NCBI GenBank assembly: GCA_016717705.1
Contig: JADKFD010000078.1
Location: 1-28,150 of the forward strand
Reading direction: 5' to 3'
DNA from: Rhodanobacteraceae bacterium
GTDB taxonomy: Bacteria > Pseudomonadota > Gammaproteobacteria > Xanthomonadales > SZUA-5
Length of the DNA stretch: 28,150 nt
A model generated the notes under the pieces. It saw only the letters and a list, made by a program, of their open reading frames with translations. It searched no databases and was not told where the DNA came from. Positions 6,608 through 14,315 of the stretch are shown piece after piece. A program made the position numbers and the translations under genes. How positions within the stretch are numbered: the first letter of the stretch is position 1; every line of letters starts with the position of its first letter.

Positions 6608-7786
6608 ATGAATATCGAAGCCGGGCAGCAAACGTCCTTCGACGTGGTGCTGGATGCCAGTGCCGATCAGCCAGTTGGCCTCCTTGGCGGCCTGACCCGC
6701 CGGCAGATGATGAAGTTCTGTGCCGGTGTCGCCGCGACCATGGGCCTGAGCCAGGCTGCTGGCGTGCGCATGGCCCTGGCGGCAGAGAACCCGAAACGCC
6801 CGCCGGTGATCTGGCTGCACGGCCAGGAGTGCACCGGCTGCACCGAGTCTTTGCTGCGCTCGTATCACCCGACGCTGGAATCGCTGATCCTCGATGTGAT
6901 CTCGCTCGACTACCACGACACCCTGTGCGTCGGCGCCGGCAAGCAGGCGCTCGATTACAAGCACAAGATCATGGAGGAGTACCGCGGCAAGTACATCCTG
7001 GTCACCGAGGGCGGTACGCCGATGGCCGCGGATGGCATCTACTGCAAGGTCGGTGGCCGCACCCAGGTCGAACTGGTGCGTGAGGCGGCTGCGGGCGCCG
7101 CGGCGGTCATCGCGATCGGTTCCTGCGCCTCCTGGGGCGGCGTGCAATCGGCCTTCCCGAATCCGACCGGCGCGGTCGGCACCGCGGAAGTCATACCGGG
7201 CACCACCGTCATCAACGTGCCCGGCTGTCCGCCAAATCCCTACAACTTCCTGTCGACGGTGCTGCACATCCTGACCTTCGGCGAGCCGCCGGCGCTGGAC
7301 GAGCTCAATCGACCGAAGTTTGCCTACGGGCGCCTGATCCACGAGAACTGCGAGCGCCGCCCGCACTTCGATGCCGGGCGCTTCGCGCTGGAATTCGGCG
7401 ACGCCGGCCATCGCCAGGGCTACTGCCTGTACAAGATCGGCTGCAAGGGCCCGGAAACCCACGCCAACTGTCCGGCGATCGGGTTTGGCGATGTCGGCGA
7501 GGGCAATTGGCCGGTCGGCATCGGCGCGCCGTGTTTTGGCTGCACCGAAAAGGGCGTCGGCTTTACCAAGCCGATCCATGCGCTGGCGAATCTGGTGTCG
7601 CAAACCCCGCCGTCGCTGTACCCATCGGTGGATGGTGCACGCGGTCATGGCGCCAGTCCGGGCGCCGCGGCCCTGGTGGGTGGTGTCGTTGGCGTTGCAT
7701 TGGGCGCCGGCGCGATGTTCGTCAAGGACATGGCGCAGGAACGCGATCAGGCGGCAGCGCAGAAAAAGCCCGCGCGGGAGGTGTGA
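6608..7786 (+). CDS. hybO: [NiFe]-hydrogenase small subunit, Hyd-2 (HybO) type
   Basis: The protein has 392 residues with GGGAGGGG before ATG 6608. A twin-arginine signal (TRRQMMKFCAG, Arg31-Arg32) exports the folded dimer. Cluster ligands visible: ECTGCTESLL, GSCASWGG and VPGCPPNP for the proximal site; then IHENCERRPHFDAGRF, YCLYKIGCKGPE and APCFGCTEKG for the other clusters. The positions where O2-tolerant enzymes have extra cysteines are Gly here (CTGC, SWGGV), so a standard [4Fe-4S] proximal cluster is expected. The C-terminus has a membrane helix (ALVGGVVGVALGAGAMFVKD) and a charged tail, as in E. coli HybO. It passes electrons from HybC to HybA/HybB. It is the first gene of the operon, two bases before hybA. 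Confidence 0.96.
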   Translation: MNIEAGQQTSFDVVLDASADQPVGLLGGLTRRQMMKFCAGVAATMGLSQAAGVRMALAAENPKRPPVIWLHGQECTGCTESLLRSYHPTLESLILDVISLDYHDTLCVGAGKQALDYKHKIMEEYRGKYILVTEGGTPMAADGIYCKVGGRTQVELVREAAAGAAAVIAIGSCASWGGVQSAFPNPTGAVGTAEVIPGTTVINVPGCPPNPYNFLSTVLHILTFGEPPALDELNRPKFAYGRLIHENCERRPHFDAGRFALEFGDAGHRQGYCLYKIGCKGPETHANCPAIGFGDVGEGNWPVGIGAPCFGCTEKGVGFTKPIHALANLVSQTPPSLYPSVDGARGHGASPGAAALVGGVVGVALGAGAMFVKDMAQERDQAAAQKKPAREV

Positions 7787-7787
7787 G

Positions 7788-8513
7788 ATGACGCTCTCTC
7801 GCCGACAGTTCCTCACCGGCGCGGGCGCTGGGGCAGCGACCGCGGCATGCCTGGGTTCCACGCCTGCGCAGGCGATCTCGCGGGAGCCCAAACAGATGCC
7901 CGAAGGCGCGCTGGGCATGTTGTACGACTCGACCTTGTGTATCGGTTGCCAGGCCTGCGTTTCTGCCTGTCGCGCCGCCAACGATGTCGACGTCGGCCAT
8001 GTGCCGGCGCCGCTGGCCGACTGGAATGCCGCCCGCACCTGGGCCGTGGCTGAGGATCTGGATGGCGTCACGCTCAACGTGATCAAGGTCTATCGCGACG
8101 GCGATGCCTCGGTGAAAGATCGCGAAACCGATGGCTTTGCCTTCATGAAGCGTAATTGCCTGCATTGCGTCGATGCCAGTTGTGTCTCGGTGTGCCCGGT
8201 CAGCGCGATGATCAAGGATCCGCTCACCGGCATCGTCACCCACGATGCCAATGCCTGTCTCGGCTGCCGCTACTGTTCCTACGGCTGTCCCTTCGGCGTG
8301 CCGCAGTTCGATCTGAACAACGCCTTCGGGCAGATCAACAAATGCCAGATGTGCGCGCACCTGCAGGCGCAGGGCGGCATGCCGGCGTGCTGCGATGTGT
8401 GCCCGACCGGCGCTTCCTTGTTCGGCCCGGTGGCGCTGTTGCAGGCCGAAGCCGAGTTGCGTCTGGCCGCTGAACCCGGTTCGCTGCATCGCTGTTCACG
8501 CCATTCAGCCTGA
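7788..8513 (+). CDS. hybA: Hydrogenase 2 ferredoxin-like electron-transfer subunit, C-terminally truncated
   Basis: The protein has 241 residues with GGGAGGTG before ATG 7788. It has a Tat signal (SRRQFLTGAG) and four ferredoxin-type cysteine sets: CIGCQACVSAC, CLHCVDASCVSVCP, CLGCRYCSYGCP, and CQMC...CCDVCP. It wires HybO to HybB on the periplasmic side. E. coli HybA is about 328 residues and ends in a membrane helix; here the protein stops soon after AAEPGSLH, so about 85-90 residues including the anchor are absent. The stop TGA overlaps the ATG used by hybB (TGATG). The sequence just before that ATG reads, in the hybB frame, as the normal N-terminal part of HybB, so this looks like a deletion joining the two genes out of frame. 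Confidence 0.88.
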   Translation: MTLSRRQFLTGAGAGAATAACLGSTPAQAISREPKQMPEGALGMLYDSTLCIGCQACVSACRAANDVDVGHVPAPLADWNAARTWAVAEDLDGVTLNVIKVYRDGDASVKDRETDGFAFMKRNCLHCVDASCVSVCPVSAMIKDPLTGIVTHDANACLGCRYCSYGCPFGVPQFDLNNAFGQINKCQMCAHLQAQGGMPACCDVCPTGASLFGPVALLQAEAELRLAAEPGSLHRCSRHSA

Positions 8514-9613
8514 TGCTGGGCCTGCTGGTCGCGATCGCCGGCATTTTCCTGCTCAAGCGCTTTGTCTACGGCCTGGGCGCGGTCAGCAATCTGAGCGCCG
8601 GCTATCCCTGGGGTCTGTGGGTGACCTGGGATCTGATCATCGGCAGCTCGCTCGGTTGCGGCGGTTTTGCCATGGCCATGCTGATCTACGTCTTCAACCA
8701 GGGCCACTACCATCCGCTGATGCGCCCGGCCCTGCTCAGCAGCCTGTTCGGCTATGTGCTGGCCGGCTCCGCCGCGATCATCGACATGGGCCGCTGGTGG
8801 CAGTTCTACAACCTGCTGCTGCCGTGGCACTGGAATTTCAGCTCGGTGATGCTGGAAACCGGCTTGTGCGTGAGCGCCTACACGATGCTGCTGTTCGTCG
8901 AGACCTCGCCGATGGTGCTCGAGCGCTTTGGACTGGAGAAGTGGCGAAAGCGCGTCGCCAGCGTGATGTGGCTGATCATTGCGATCGGCATCCTGCTGCC
9001 CTTCATGCACCAGTCCTCGCTGGGCTCGATCCTGCTGGTCAGCGGTCACAAGCTGTCGCCGCTGTACTACACGCCGTTCCTGCCGCTGCTGTTCGTCAGT
9101 TCGGTGCTGGCGATGGGCTATGCGCTGGTGGTGTTCGAAGCGACGGTGGTCACCAAGAGCTTCCGCCTGGCTTCGGAGCACCACATGCTGGCGCGGTTGT
9201 CGCATCTCATCGGCTGGATCCTGGCCGGATGGTTGCTGCTGCGCTGGGGCGACTTGCTGTGGCGTGGCGCGCTCGGCGATGCGCTGGCGCCGACCGCGCT
9301 GGCGGCGAGCTTCTGGTTCGAGAACGCGCTGGCGTTGTTCGCAGCAATCGCCTTTTTGTCGCCCGCCGCGCGGCGCGACGAGGTCTGGACCTTCCTCGCT
9401 GCGGTGGCCTTGCTGCTGTTCGCGATCGTCTACCGCTTCAACGCCTATCTGGTGGCCTATACCCCGGCGATCGACGGTTATGAGTACTTCCCGTCGGTGC
9501 AGGAGATCCTGGTCACGCTGGGCATGATCGCGCTGGAAATCCTGCTGTACGTGGTCTGCATCAAGCTGTTCCCTGTACTGCACGCACCCGTGCGGCAGGT
9601 CGCACACGCTTAA
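8513..9613 (+). CDS. hybB: Hydrogenase 2 integral membrane subunit (NrfD/PsrC family), N-terminus shortened
   Basis: The protein has 366 residues from ATG 8513 and is rich in transmembrane helices (about nine or ten). It is clearly HybB-like: KRFVYGLGAVSNLSAGYPWG, NQGHYHPLMRPALLSSLFGY, LLPFMHQSSLGSILL and the terminal TM pair. This quinone-reactive subunit passes hydrogenase electrons into the quinone pool. E. coli HybB is about 392 residues. The in-frame codons upstream of the ATG read LFTPFSL, which resembles the usual N-terminal LFTPF block, but no start codon or ribosome site of its own remains. Translation would rely on coupling to the hybA stop (TGATG). Helix 1 is still largely present, so function is possible. 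Confidence 0.92.
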   Translation: MLGLLVAIAGIFLLKRFVYGLGAVSNLSAGYPWGLWVTWDLIIGSSLGCGGFAMAMLIYVFNQGHYHPLMRPALLSSLFGYVLAGSAAIIDMGRWWQFYNLLLPWHWNFSSVMLETGLCVSAYTMLLFVETSPMVLERFGLEKWRKRVASVMWLIIAIGILLPFMHQSSLGSILLVSGHKLSPLYYTPFLPLLFVSSVLAMGYALVVFEATVVTKSFRLASEHHMLARLSHLIGWILAGWLLLRWGDLLWRGALGDALAPTALAASFWFENALALFAAIAFLSPAARRDEVWTFLAAVALLLFAIVYRFNAYLVAYTPAIDGYEYFPSVQEILVTLGMIALEILLYVVCIKLFPVLHAPVRQVAHA

Positions 9614-9625
9614 TCGGAGATTCCC

Positions 9626-11332
9626 ATGACTCGTGTCGTGATCGATCCCATCACCCGCATCGAAGGCCATCTGCGCGTCGATGTCGAGGTCGACAACGGG
9701 CGTGTGACCAAGGCCTGGTCATCCGGTCAGATGTGGCGCGGCATCGAACTGATCCTGCGCGGGCGCGATCCGCGCGACGCCTGGGTGTTCGCCCAGCGCA
9801 TCTGCGGCGTGTGCACCACGGTGCATGCGGTGGCTTCGGTGCGCGCGGTGGAGAACGCGCTGCAACTGCCGGTGCCGATGAACGCGCAGTACATCCGCAA
9901 CATGATCATTACCGCGCACGGCATCCATGATCATCTGGTGCATTTCTATCACCTCGCGGCGCTCGACTGGGTCGACATCGTGTCCTCGCTGAAGGGCGAT
10001 CCGAAAGGGGCGGCGACGCTGGCGCAGTCGCTGTCGGAGTACAAGGGCAATTCGATCCAGCAGATGCAGGCCGCGCGCGATCGCTTGACCAATTTTGTCG
10101 GCAGCGGGCAGCTCGGCGTTTACGCGTCGGGCTATTGGGGTCACCCGGCGATGAAGCTGCCGCCGGATGCCAACCTGATGGCCGCCGCGCACTATCTGCA
10201 GGCGCTGGAAGTGCAGCGCAGCGCCAACAAGATCGTCGCCATCCTCGGCTCGAAAACCCCGCACATCCAGAACCTCGCGGTCGGCGGCGTCGCCAATCCG
10301 ATCAATCCCGACAGCCAGTCGACGCTGACGCTGGAGCGGCTGTACGCGGTCAAGGCGCTGATCGACGAACTCGGCGATTTCGTGCACAACGCGATGATGT
10401 CCGACGTCGCCGCGGTCGGTGCGCTGTATGCCGAGTGGACCGGCTACGGCAAGGGCATCACCAACTACCTGTCGGTGCCGGATCTGCCGCTGGATGAAAT
10501 GGGGACGAAATTCGAATTGCCGGGCGGCCACATTCCCGACGGCGACCTGGGCAAGTTCCGCGCGATCGGCGATTACCAGGACGCCTTCTTCCGCGACGGC
10601 GTCAAGGAGGAAATCGGTCACTCCTGGTACAAGTACGAAGGCGATACGCCAGCGCTGCATCCCTGGGACGGCCAGACCGAGCCCAACTACACCGACTTCC
10701 AGGACGACGGCAAATACTCGTGGATCAAGGCACCGACCTTCCACGGCGAACGCGTGCAGGTTGGCCCATTGGCCAATGTGCTGGCGATGGCCGCAGCGGG
10801 ACATGAGTCGATCACCAAACACCTGAACAAGTTGCTGGCGCAGGCCGGCGCGGTGGCCGGCTCGCAGATTCCGGTCAGTGCGCTGCACTCGACCATCGGC
10901 CGCATCGCCGCCCGCGCGGTGCGCTGCGCGGTCTTGCACGACAGCCTGGTCAACCAGTGGAACCTGTTGATGGCGAATATCGCCAAACGCGATTTCGACA
11001 CCTACAACCGGCCGACCTTCCCCAAGGGCGAGATCCGCGGCTTCGGCTTCCACGAGGCGCCGCGTGGCGTGTTGTCGCACTGGGTGGTGATCGACAACGG
11101 CAAGATCAAGAACTACCAGGCGGTGGTGCCGTCGACGTGGAACGCCGGCCCGCGCGACGACCAGGGTCGCCCCGGGCCGTACGAGGCGGCCTTGCTGGAC
11201 AACCCGGTGGCCGATCCGGAGCTGCCGCTGGAGGTGCTGCGCACGGTGCACAGCTTCGATCCCTGCATCGCCTGCGCCATCCACATGACCGATCCGCAGC
11301 GCCGACCGATCGTCCAGGTCAAGGCCTTCTGA
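9626..11332 (+). CDS. hybC: [NiFe]-hydrogenase large subunit, Hyd-2 (HybC) type
   Basis: The protein has 568 residues with CGGAGA before ATG 9626. The catalytic nickel-iron site is formed by L1, RICGVC (Cys60, Cys63), and L2, DPCIACAIH (Cys547, Cys550). Further diagnostic segments are RIEGHLR near the N-terminus, GQLGVYASGYWGHPAMKLPP and KTPHIQNLAVGGVANPIN. After His553 comes a 15-residue tail (MTDPQRRPIVQVKAF) that the HybD protease should remove once nickel is inserted. Similarity to E. coli HybC runs over the full length, placing it in group 1c uptake hydrogenases. It has no export signal and travels with HybO through Tat. It lies 12 bases after hybB and 2 bases before hybD. Confidence 0.97.
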   Translation: MTRVVIDPITRIEGHLRVDVEVDNGRVTKAWSSGQMWRGIELILRGRDPRDAWVFAQRICGVCTTVHAVASVRAVENALQLPVPMNAQYIRNMIITAHGIHDHLVHFYHLAALDWVDIVSSLKGDPKGAATLAQSLSEYKGNSIQQMQAARDRLTNFVGSGQLGVYASGYWGHPAMKLPPDANLMAAAHYLQALEVQRSANKIVAILGSKTPHIQNLAVGGVANPINPDSQSTLTLERLYAVKALIDELGDFVHNAMMSDVAAVGALYAEWTGYGKGITNYLSVPDLPLDEMGTKFELPGGHIPDGDLGKFRAIGDYQDAFFRDGVKEEIGHSWYKYEGDTPALHPWDGQTEPNYTDFQDDGKYSWIKAPTFHGERVQVGPLANVLAMAAAGHESITKHLNKLLAQAGAVAGSQIPVSALHSTIGRIAARAVRCAVLHDSLVNQWNLLMANIAKRDFDTYNRPTFPKGEIRGFGFHEAPRGVLSHWVVIDNGKIKNYQAVVPSTWNAGPRDDQGRPGPYEAALLDNPVADPELPLEVLRTVHSFDPCIACAIHMTDPQRRPIVQVKAF

Positions 11333-11334
11333 CG

Positions 11335-11820
11335 ATGAAGATCCTGGTGCTCGGCATCGGCAATATCCTGCTCGAAGACGAGGGCATCGGCGTACACGTC
11401 GTCGATCGTCTGCAAGCAAACTACGAGTTGCCGGTCAACGTCACGGTGGTCGATGGCGGCACCTCGGGGATGGTGCTGCTGGACGACATCGCGGCCTGCC
11501 AGCATCTGTTGATCGTGGACTGTGCGCGGCTCGATGCGCCGCCGGGCACCATCCACGAGTTCCACGGGAACGCCGTCCCGGCCTTCTTCCAGCAGCGTAT
11601 CTCACCGCACCAGATCGGCCTGTCCGATCTGCTCGCGGCGGCTGCGTTGCTCGATGTGTTGCCGCAGCAGTTGTCGCTCATCGCGATCGAACCGGAAAGC
11701 ATCGAACTCGGTACCGAGCTGACCGCCACCGGCAAGCGCGCGTGCGAACTGGCGCTGGATCGCGTGGTCCGTCGCCTGCAGGAACTGGGCGCGTCGCCGC
11801 GTCTGGCATTGGCGGCCTGA
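11335..11820 (+). CDS. hybD: Hydrogenase maturation endopeptidase
   Basis: The protein has 161 residues and starts two bases after the hybC stop. It shows the GIGNILLEDEGIG opening of the HybD/HyaD family with Glu16, then VDC with Asp62 and ISPHQIG with His92. These match the three nickel-sensing ligands known in E. coli HybD (Glu16, Asp62, His93). The enzyme checks for nickel in the HybC precursor and then cuts the C-terminal tail after the L2 histidine. The stop overlaps the start of the next gene (TGATG), so the two are coupled. Confidence 0.94.
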   Translation: MKILVLGIGNILLEDEGIGVHVVDRLQANYELPVNVTVVDGGTSGMVLLDDIAACQHLLIVDCARLDAPPGTIHEFHGNAVPAFFQQRISPHQIGLSDLLAAAALLDVLPQQLSLIAIEPESIELGTELTATGKRACELALDRVVRRLQELGASPRLALAA

Positions 11821-12068
11821 TGTGCTTTGCCACGCCAGAGCAGGTGGTGGCACTCGGCCCCGGCTTCGCAATGATCGAGCGTGGCGGCGAGCGCCTGCCG
11901 ATCCTGCTGCACCTGCTGGACGAGCCGGTCGGCCTGGGTGACTGGCTGGCGGTGCAGGCGCAGCGTTATGCGGTGGCGAAGCTCAGCGATGGCGAGGCAC
12001 AGGAATTGCTGGATCTGTATCAGCAGATCGACAGGCATCTTCTCTATCAGGATGGAGTGGTGGAATGA
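11820..12068 (+). CDS. HypC/HybG/HupF family hydrogenase chaperone
   Basis: The protein has 82 residues, starting at ATG 11820-11822 inside the hybD stop. It begins with MCFATP; Cys2 is the conserved residue by which HypC-type chaperones hold the Fe(CN)2CO unit and the large-subunit precursor. The C-terminal half has the GLGDWLAVQA...LSDGEAQELLDL pattern of the family (GDW V-x-V ... D-E-A). The usual second-position PG is PE here, so it is a diverged member, nearer to HybG/HupF than to canonical HypC. It partners HypD in principle, but hypD is not in this window. Its stop overlaps the hybE start (ATGA). Confidence 0.8.
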   Translation: MCFATPEQVVALGPGFAMIERGGERLPILLHLLDEPVGLGDWLAVQAQRYAVAKLSDGEAQELLDLYQQIDRHLLYQDGVVE

Positions 12069-12538
12069 ACGAGCACGCTGCGGAACTGCGGGTCTGCGAT
12101 CTGGCAACCCATTTTCGCGAAATCGGCGATACCCAGATGCGCGATCTGCCGTTCTACAACGCCAACCTGGAGGTTGAAGCCTGGGGCTTCTCGTCCTTCG
12201 ACGACGACAGTCTGATGGGCGTGTTGATCACGCCGTGGTTCATGAATATGGTCGTGTTTCCGCTGCGGCTCGAGCCGGTGCAGGCCACTCGCTATGGTCA
12301 GTCGCGGACATTTGCCCTGCCGCATGGCGAGCGCAAATTCCTCTACGGTGGCGACGATATCGTCGGCGCTTTCTGGGCGCATTCGCTGCACTCGCCGATG
12401 CAGAAATTTGCCTCCCCGGCGCACGCGCGCGGCGAGGCAAGAGCGCGCCTGGCCGAAGCGCTGAAGCGACCGCCCGCCGTGAATGCAGCGCCCAGTCCCG
12501 GTCGACGGGCTTTTCTGTTGGGGGCGAGGGCGACGTAA
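12065..12538 (+). CDS. hybE: HybE/HupJ family hydrogenase assembly chaperone
   Basis: The protein has 157 residues. It carries the family hallmark GVLITPWFMNMVVFPL (E. coli HybE: CVITPWMLSAVIFP), then LPHGERKF, HSPMQKF and a C-terminal GRRAFLLG (E. coli GRRALLFG). HybE-type proteins act as chaperones during assembly and Tat targeting of the small and large subunits. It is cytoplasmic, with no signal or membrane segment. The start overlaps the preceding stop by four bases. It is the last gene before a 314-base gap filled with palindromes. Confidence 0.9.
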   Translation: MNEHAAELRVCDLATHFREIGDTQMRDLPFYNANLEVEAWGFSSFDDDSLMGVLITPWFMNMVVFPLRLEPVQATRYGQSRTFALPHGERKFLYGGDDIVGAFWAHSLHSPMQKFASPAHARGEARARLAEALKRPPAVNAAPSPGRRAFLLGARAT

Positions 12539-12600
12539 TGCGCTGGACAAGTGCTGCTCATCGCTGGCGTTGCGCTTGTTCGCGCATCGAACATCCGGGA

Positions 12601-12635
12601 GTAGGTCACGTTGGCCGCGTGGCGGCCTACGTGAC
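12601..12635. repeat. REP-like palindrome, GTCACGT family (copy 1)
   Basis: The stem GTCACGT-t-GGCCGC closes over GTG with GCGGCC-t-ACGTGAC. The flanking GTAGGTCACGTTG at 12601-12613 pairs exactly with CAACGTGACCTAC at 12668-12680 of the next element, so the two form a larger inverted pair. Confidence 0.75.
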
Positions 12636-12645
12636 ATCGCTGAGA

Positions 12646-12680
12646 GTCACGTAGTCTGCTGCGCAGACAACGTGACCTAC
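12646..12680. repeat. REP-like palindrome, GTCACGT family (copy 2)
   Basis: The stem GTCACGT-a-GTCTGC closes over TGC with GCAGAC-a-ACGTGAC. The outer stem is the same as in copy 1 while the inner stem differs but stays paired. This is compensatory change, typical of structured mobile REP sequences. Confidence 0.75.
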
Positions 12681-12852
12681 TTTCACAGACTTGCGGTCTG
12701 CTCGGTGAGACTGGGTCATGGACAGCGCGCAGCGGCTTACTTGAGGGAGTAAAATGCGGCGCGCAGTTCGCGATGCGGCCAGCCTGACCTACCGTTCGGA
12801 CCTTCCGGTTGAACGGGCGCAAGCCGAATCTCCCCGTCCACCTGGAGCCCCC

Positions 12853-13194
12853 ATGCACGAAATGTCGCTGTGCCTGTCGATGATCGATCTGGTCAGCGAG
12901 CGTGCCCACGCCGAGGGCGCCACGCGGGTGCTACGGGTCAAGCTGACGATCGGCGCCCTGGGCAACGTCGAGCCACAGGCGCTGGCCTTCTGTTTCGAGA
13001 GCGCCGCGCAGGGCAGTGCACTCGAAGACGCGCAACTGGACATCGAGGTGCTGCCAGGACGCGCCTTCTGCTTCGATTGCGGCGAGACGGTGACCATCAT
13101 GCAGCGCGGTGAGGAATGCCCGAACTGCCAGGGCATGGCTCTGCGCATCGACGACGGTGAGCAGATGCAGGTCACCGAGATGGAGATCAGCTGA
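12853..13194 (+). CDS. hypA: Hydrogenase nickel incorporation protein HypA
   Basis: The protein has 113 residues. The start is placed at 12853 so that the protein begins Met-His-Glu (MHEMSL), because the N-terminal amine and His2 bind nickel in HypA. GGAG lies just upstream. The zinc domain shows CFDC and CPNC (FCFDCGE, EECPNCQG). HypA docks on the large-subunit precursor and receives nickel with HypB. The frame is open to another ATG at 12754 with a better ribosome site, which would add 33 residues and cover the nickel site; I prefer the shorter form. The E. coli hyb operon carries the equivalent gene as hybF. Confidence 0.93.
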   Translation: MHEMSLCLSMIDLVSERAHAEGATRVLRVKLTIGALGNVEPQALAFCFESAAQGSALEDAQLDIEVLPGRAFCFDCGETVTIMQRGEECPNCQGMALRIDDGEQMQVTEMEIS

Positions 13195-13215
13195 CGTGAT
13201 CGGTGCGTTTGCCCG

Positions 13216-14208
13216 GTGTCAGTCGCACGCGTGGATCGAATCGGGCTCGCGGCGATGGCAAGGCTGAGCGCAGGCCATCTGACAGCTCGGGTGCGTTGCA
13301 GCGGACGGGATATCGCATCGATCGACTTGATTCTCGATCGCCCCTTGCGCGTGCTCAGCGGCTTTCACGGAAAACCACCGGCCGATTGCCTGCGCCTGTT
13401 GCCCTTGCTGTTTCCTTTGTGTGGCACGGCCCATGTGCTGGCGGCACTGCAGGCGACCGAGGCAGCCGCCTCGATGGTCCCGGCGTCCGCGCACGCGGCG
13501 GCCCGCAACACCCTGGCTTTGGCGGACATGCTGGCGGCGCAGATCTGGCGCAGCTGCATCGATTGGGCGCACCTGGCCAGGACGCCGGCGGTGCCCGGAC
13601 CGGTGGCGCAGGCACGGCGACTGGTCGAGCGCATCGCCTTGGCACTCTATCCGGAGGGGGACTGGCAGCGGATCGGTGGCGGGCGCCTGGCACCAGATGG
13701 CGCCGCGCTGGCGGCTGCGCGCGCCGAGTTGAAGCAACTGCGCGCGATACTGGATCTGACCGGCGCACTGGTCACGCTGCGAACCGAAATGGTCCGCGCC
13801 ATGGCAGGGACCGAGCCGGAGTGGACGGCGTTTGTTGATGGCTGCTTTGCCGACATGGTCGATGCCACCACGGCGAATCTGGAAGTCCTCGATGCCCAGC
13901 TCCAGGCCATGGTGGAATTGCCGGCGACGCCGGTCACTTCCGCGCTGCTTGCGGTCGAGGCGGGGCACGGCAAGGGAATTGTGCCGACGGCTCGCGGAGA
14001 GCTCTGTTACGAACTCGACCTGGATGCCGCCGGCGTGCGGACATGCTGCGTCAGCGCCCCGACCGACCGCGTGTTCGCCGCAGACGGCCCCGTGGTGACC
14101 CTGCTGCAGCGCCTGCGGCAAGCGGAAGATCCGCTGCTGGCGATGCGTTGGATCGTGGCGGCCTACGATCCCTGCATCGAGGTGAAAATAGAGCAAGCAG
14201 CGGATTGA
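13216..14208 (+). CDS. HupK-like protein (degenerate hydrogenase large-subunit relative)
   Basis: The protein is up to 330 residues from GTG 13216; an in-frame GTG at 13231 and ATG at 13255 are equally possible starts. It resembles HupK/HoxV, a family derived from the large subunit that is thought to act as an assembly scaffold. The L1 region is reduced to LCGTAH (from RICGVCxxxH) and L2 to YDPCIEVKI (from DPCxxCAxH), so one cysteine of each pair is gone and it cannot hold a full NiFe site. The N-terminal DRPLRVLSGFHGKPPADCLRLLP segment is typical of HupK. It starts 21 bases after hypA. HupK is known mainly from clusters of aerobic uptake hydrogenases, so its presence beside a Hyd-2-type enzyme is notable. 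Confidence 0.78.
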   Translation: MSVARVDRIGLAAMARLSAGHLTARVRCSGRDIASIDLILDRPLRVLSGFHGKPPADCLRLLPLLFPLCGTAHVLAALQATEAAASMVPASAHAAARNTLALADMLAAQIWRSCIDWAHLARTPAVPGPVAQARRLVERIALALYPEGDWQRIGGGRLAPDGAALAAARAELKQLRAILDLTGALVTLRTEMVRAMAGTEPEWTAFVDGCFADMVDATTANLEVLDAQLQAMVELPATPVTSALLAVEAGHGKGIVPTARGELCYELDLDAAGVRTCCVSAPTDRVFAADGPVVTLLQRLRQAEDPLLAMRWIVAAYDPCIEVKIEQAAD

Positions 14209-14315
14209 TCCTGCGCAGCATGACGCGTCCGTTGAGGGGCGTAGACTGCTGACACAACGAGGTCGCCTCTCCCCGCTCTCGGGAAGAGGAATCCTGGCAC
14301 GGAGCGGGGTGCACC

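Larger units (their letters stand above)
12539..12852. other. Gap between hybE and hypA with palindromic repeats
   Basis: This stretch separates the structural/processing block from the hypA block. It holds two REP-like hairpins (12601-12635, 12646-12680) and a smaller hairpin CAGAC-ttgcg-GTCTG at 12686-12700. An AGGGAG ribosome-site-like sequence precedes an ATG at 12754 that is in frame with hypA. I see no independent gene or FNR-type box in it. Confidence 0.6.

Noticed and set aside
8279..9670. A 463-residue minus-strand open frame opposite hybB.
   Set aside because: Composition is Gln/His/Arg-rich with no domain; it is antisense to a clear membrane protein gene.
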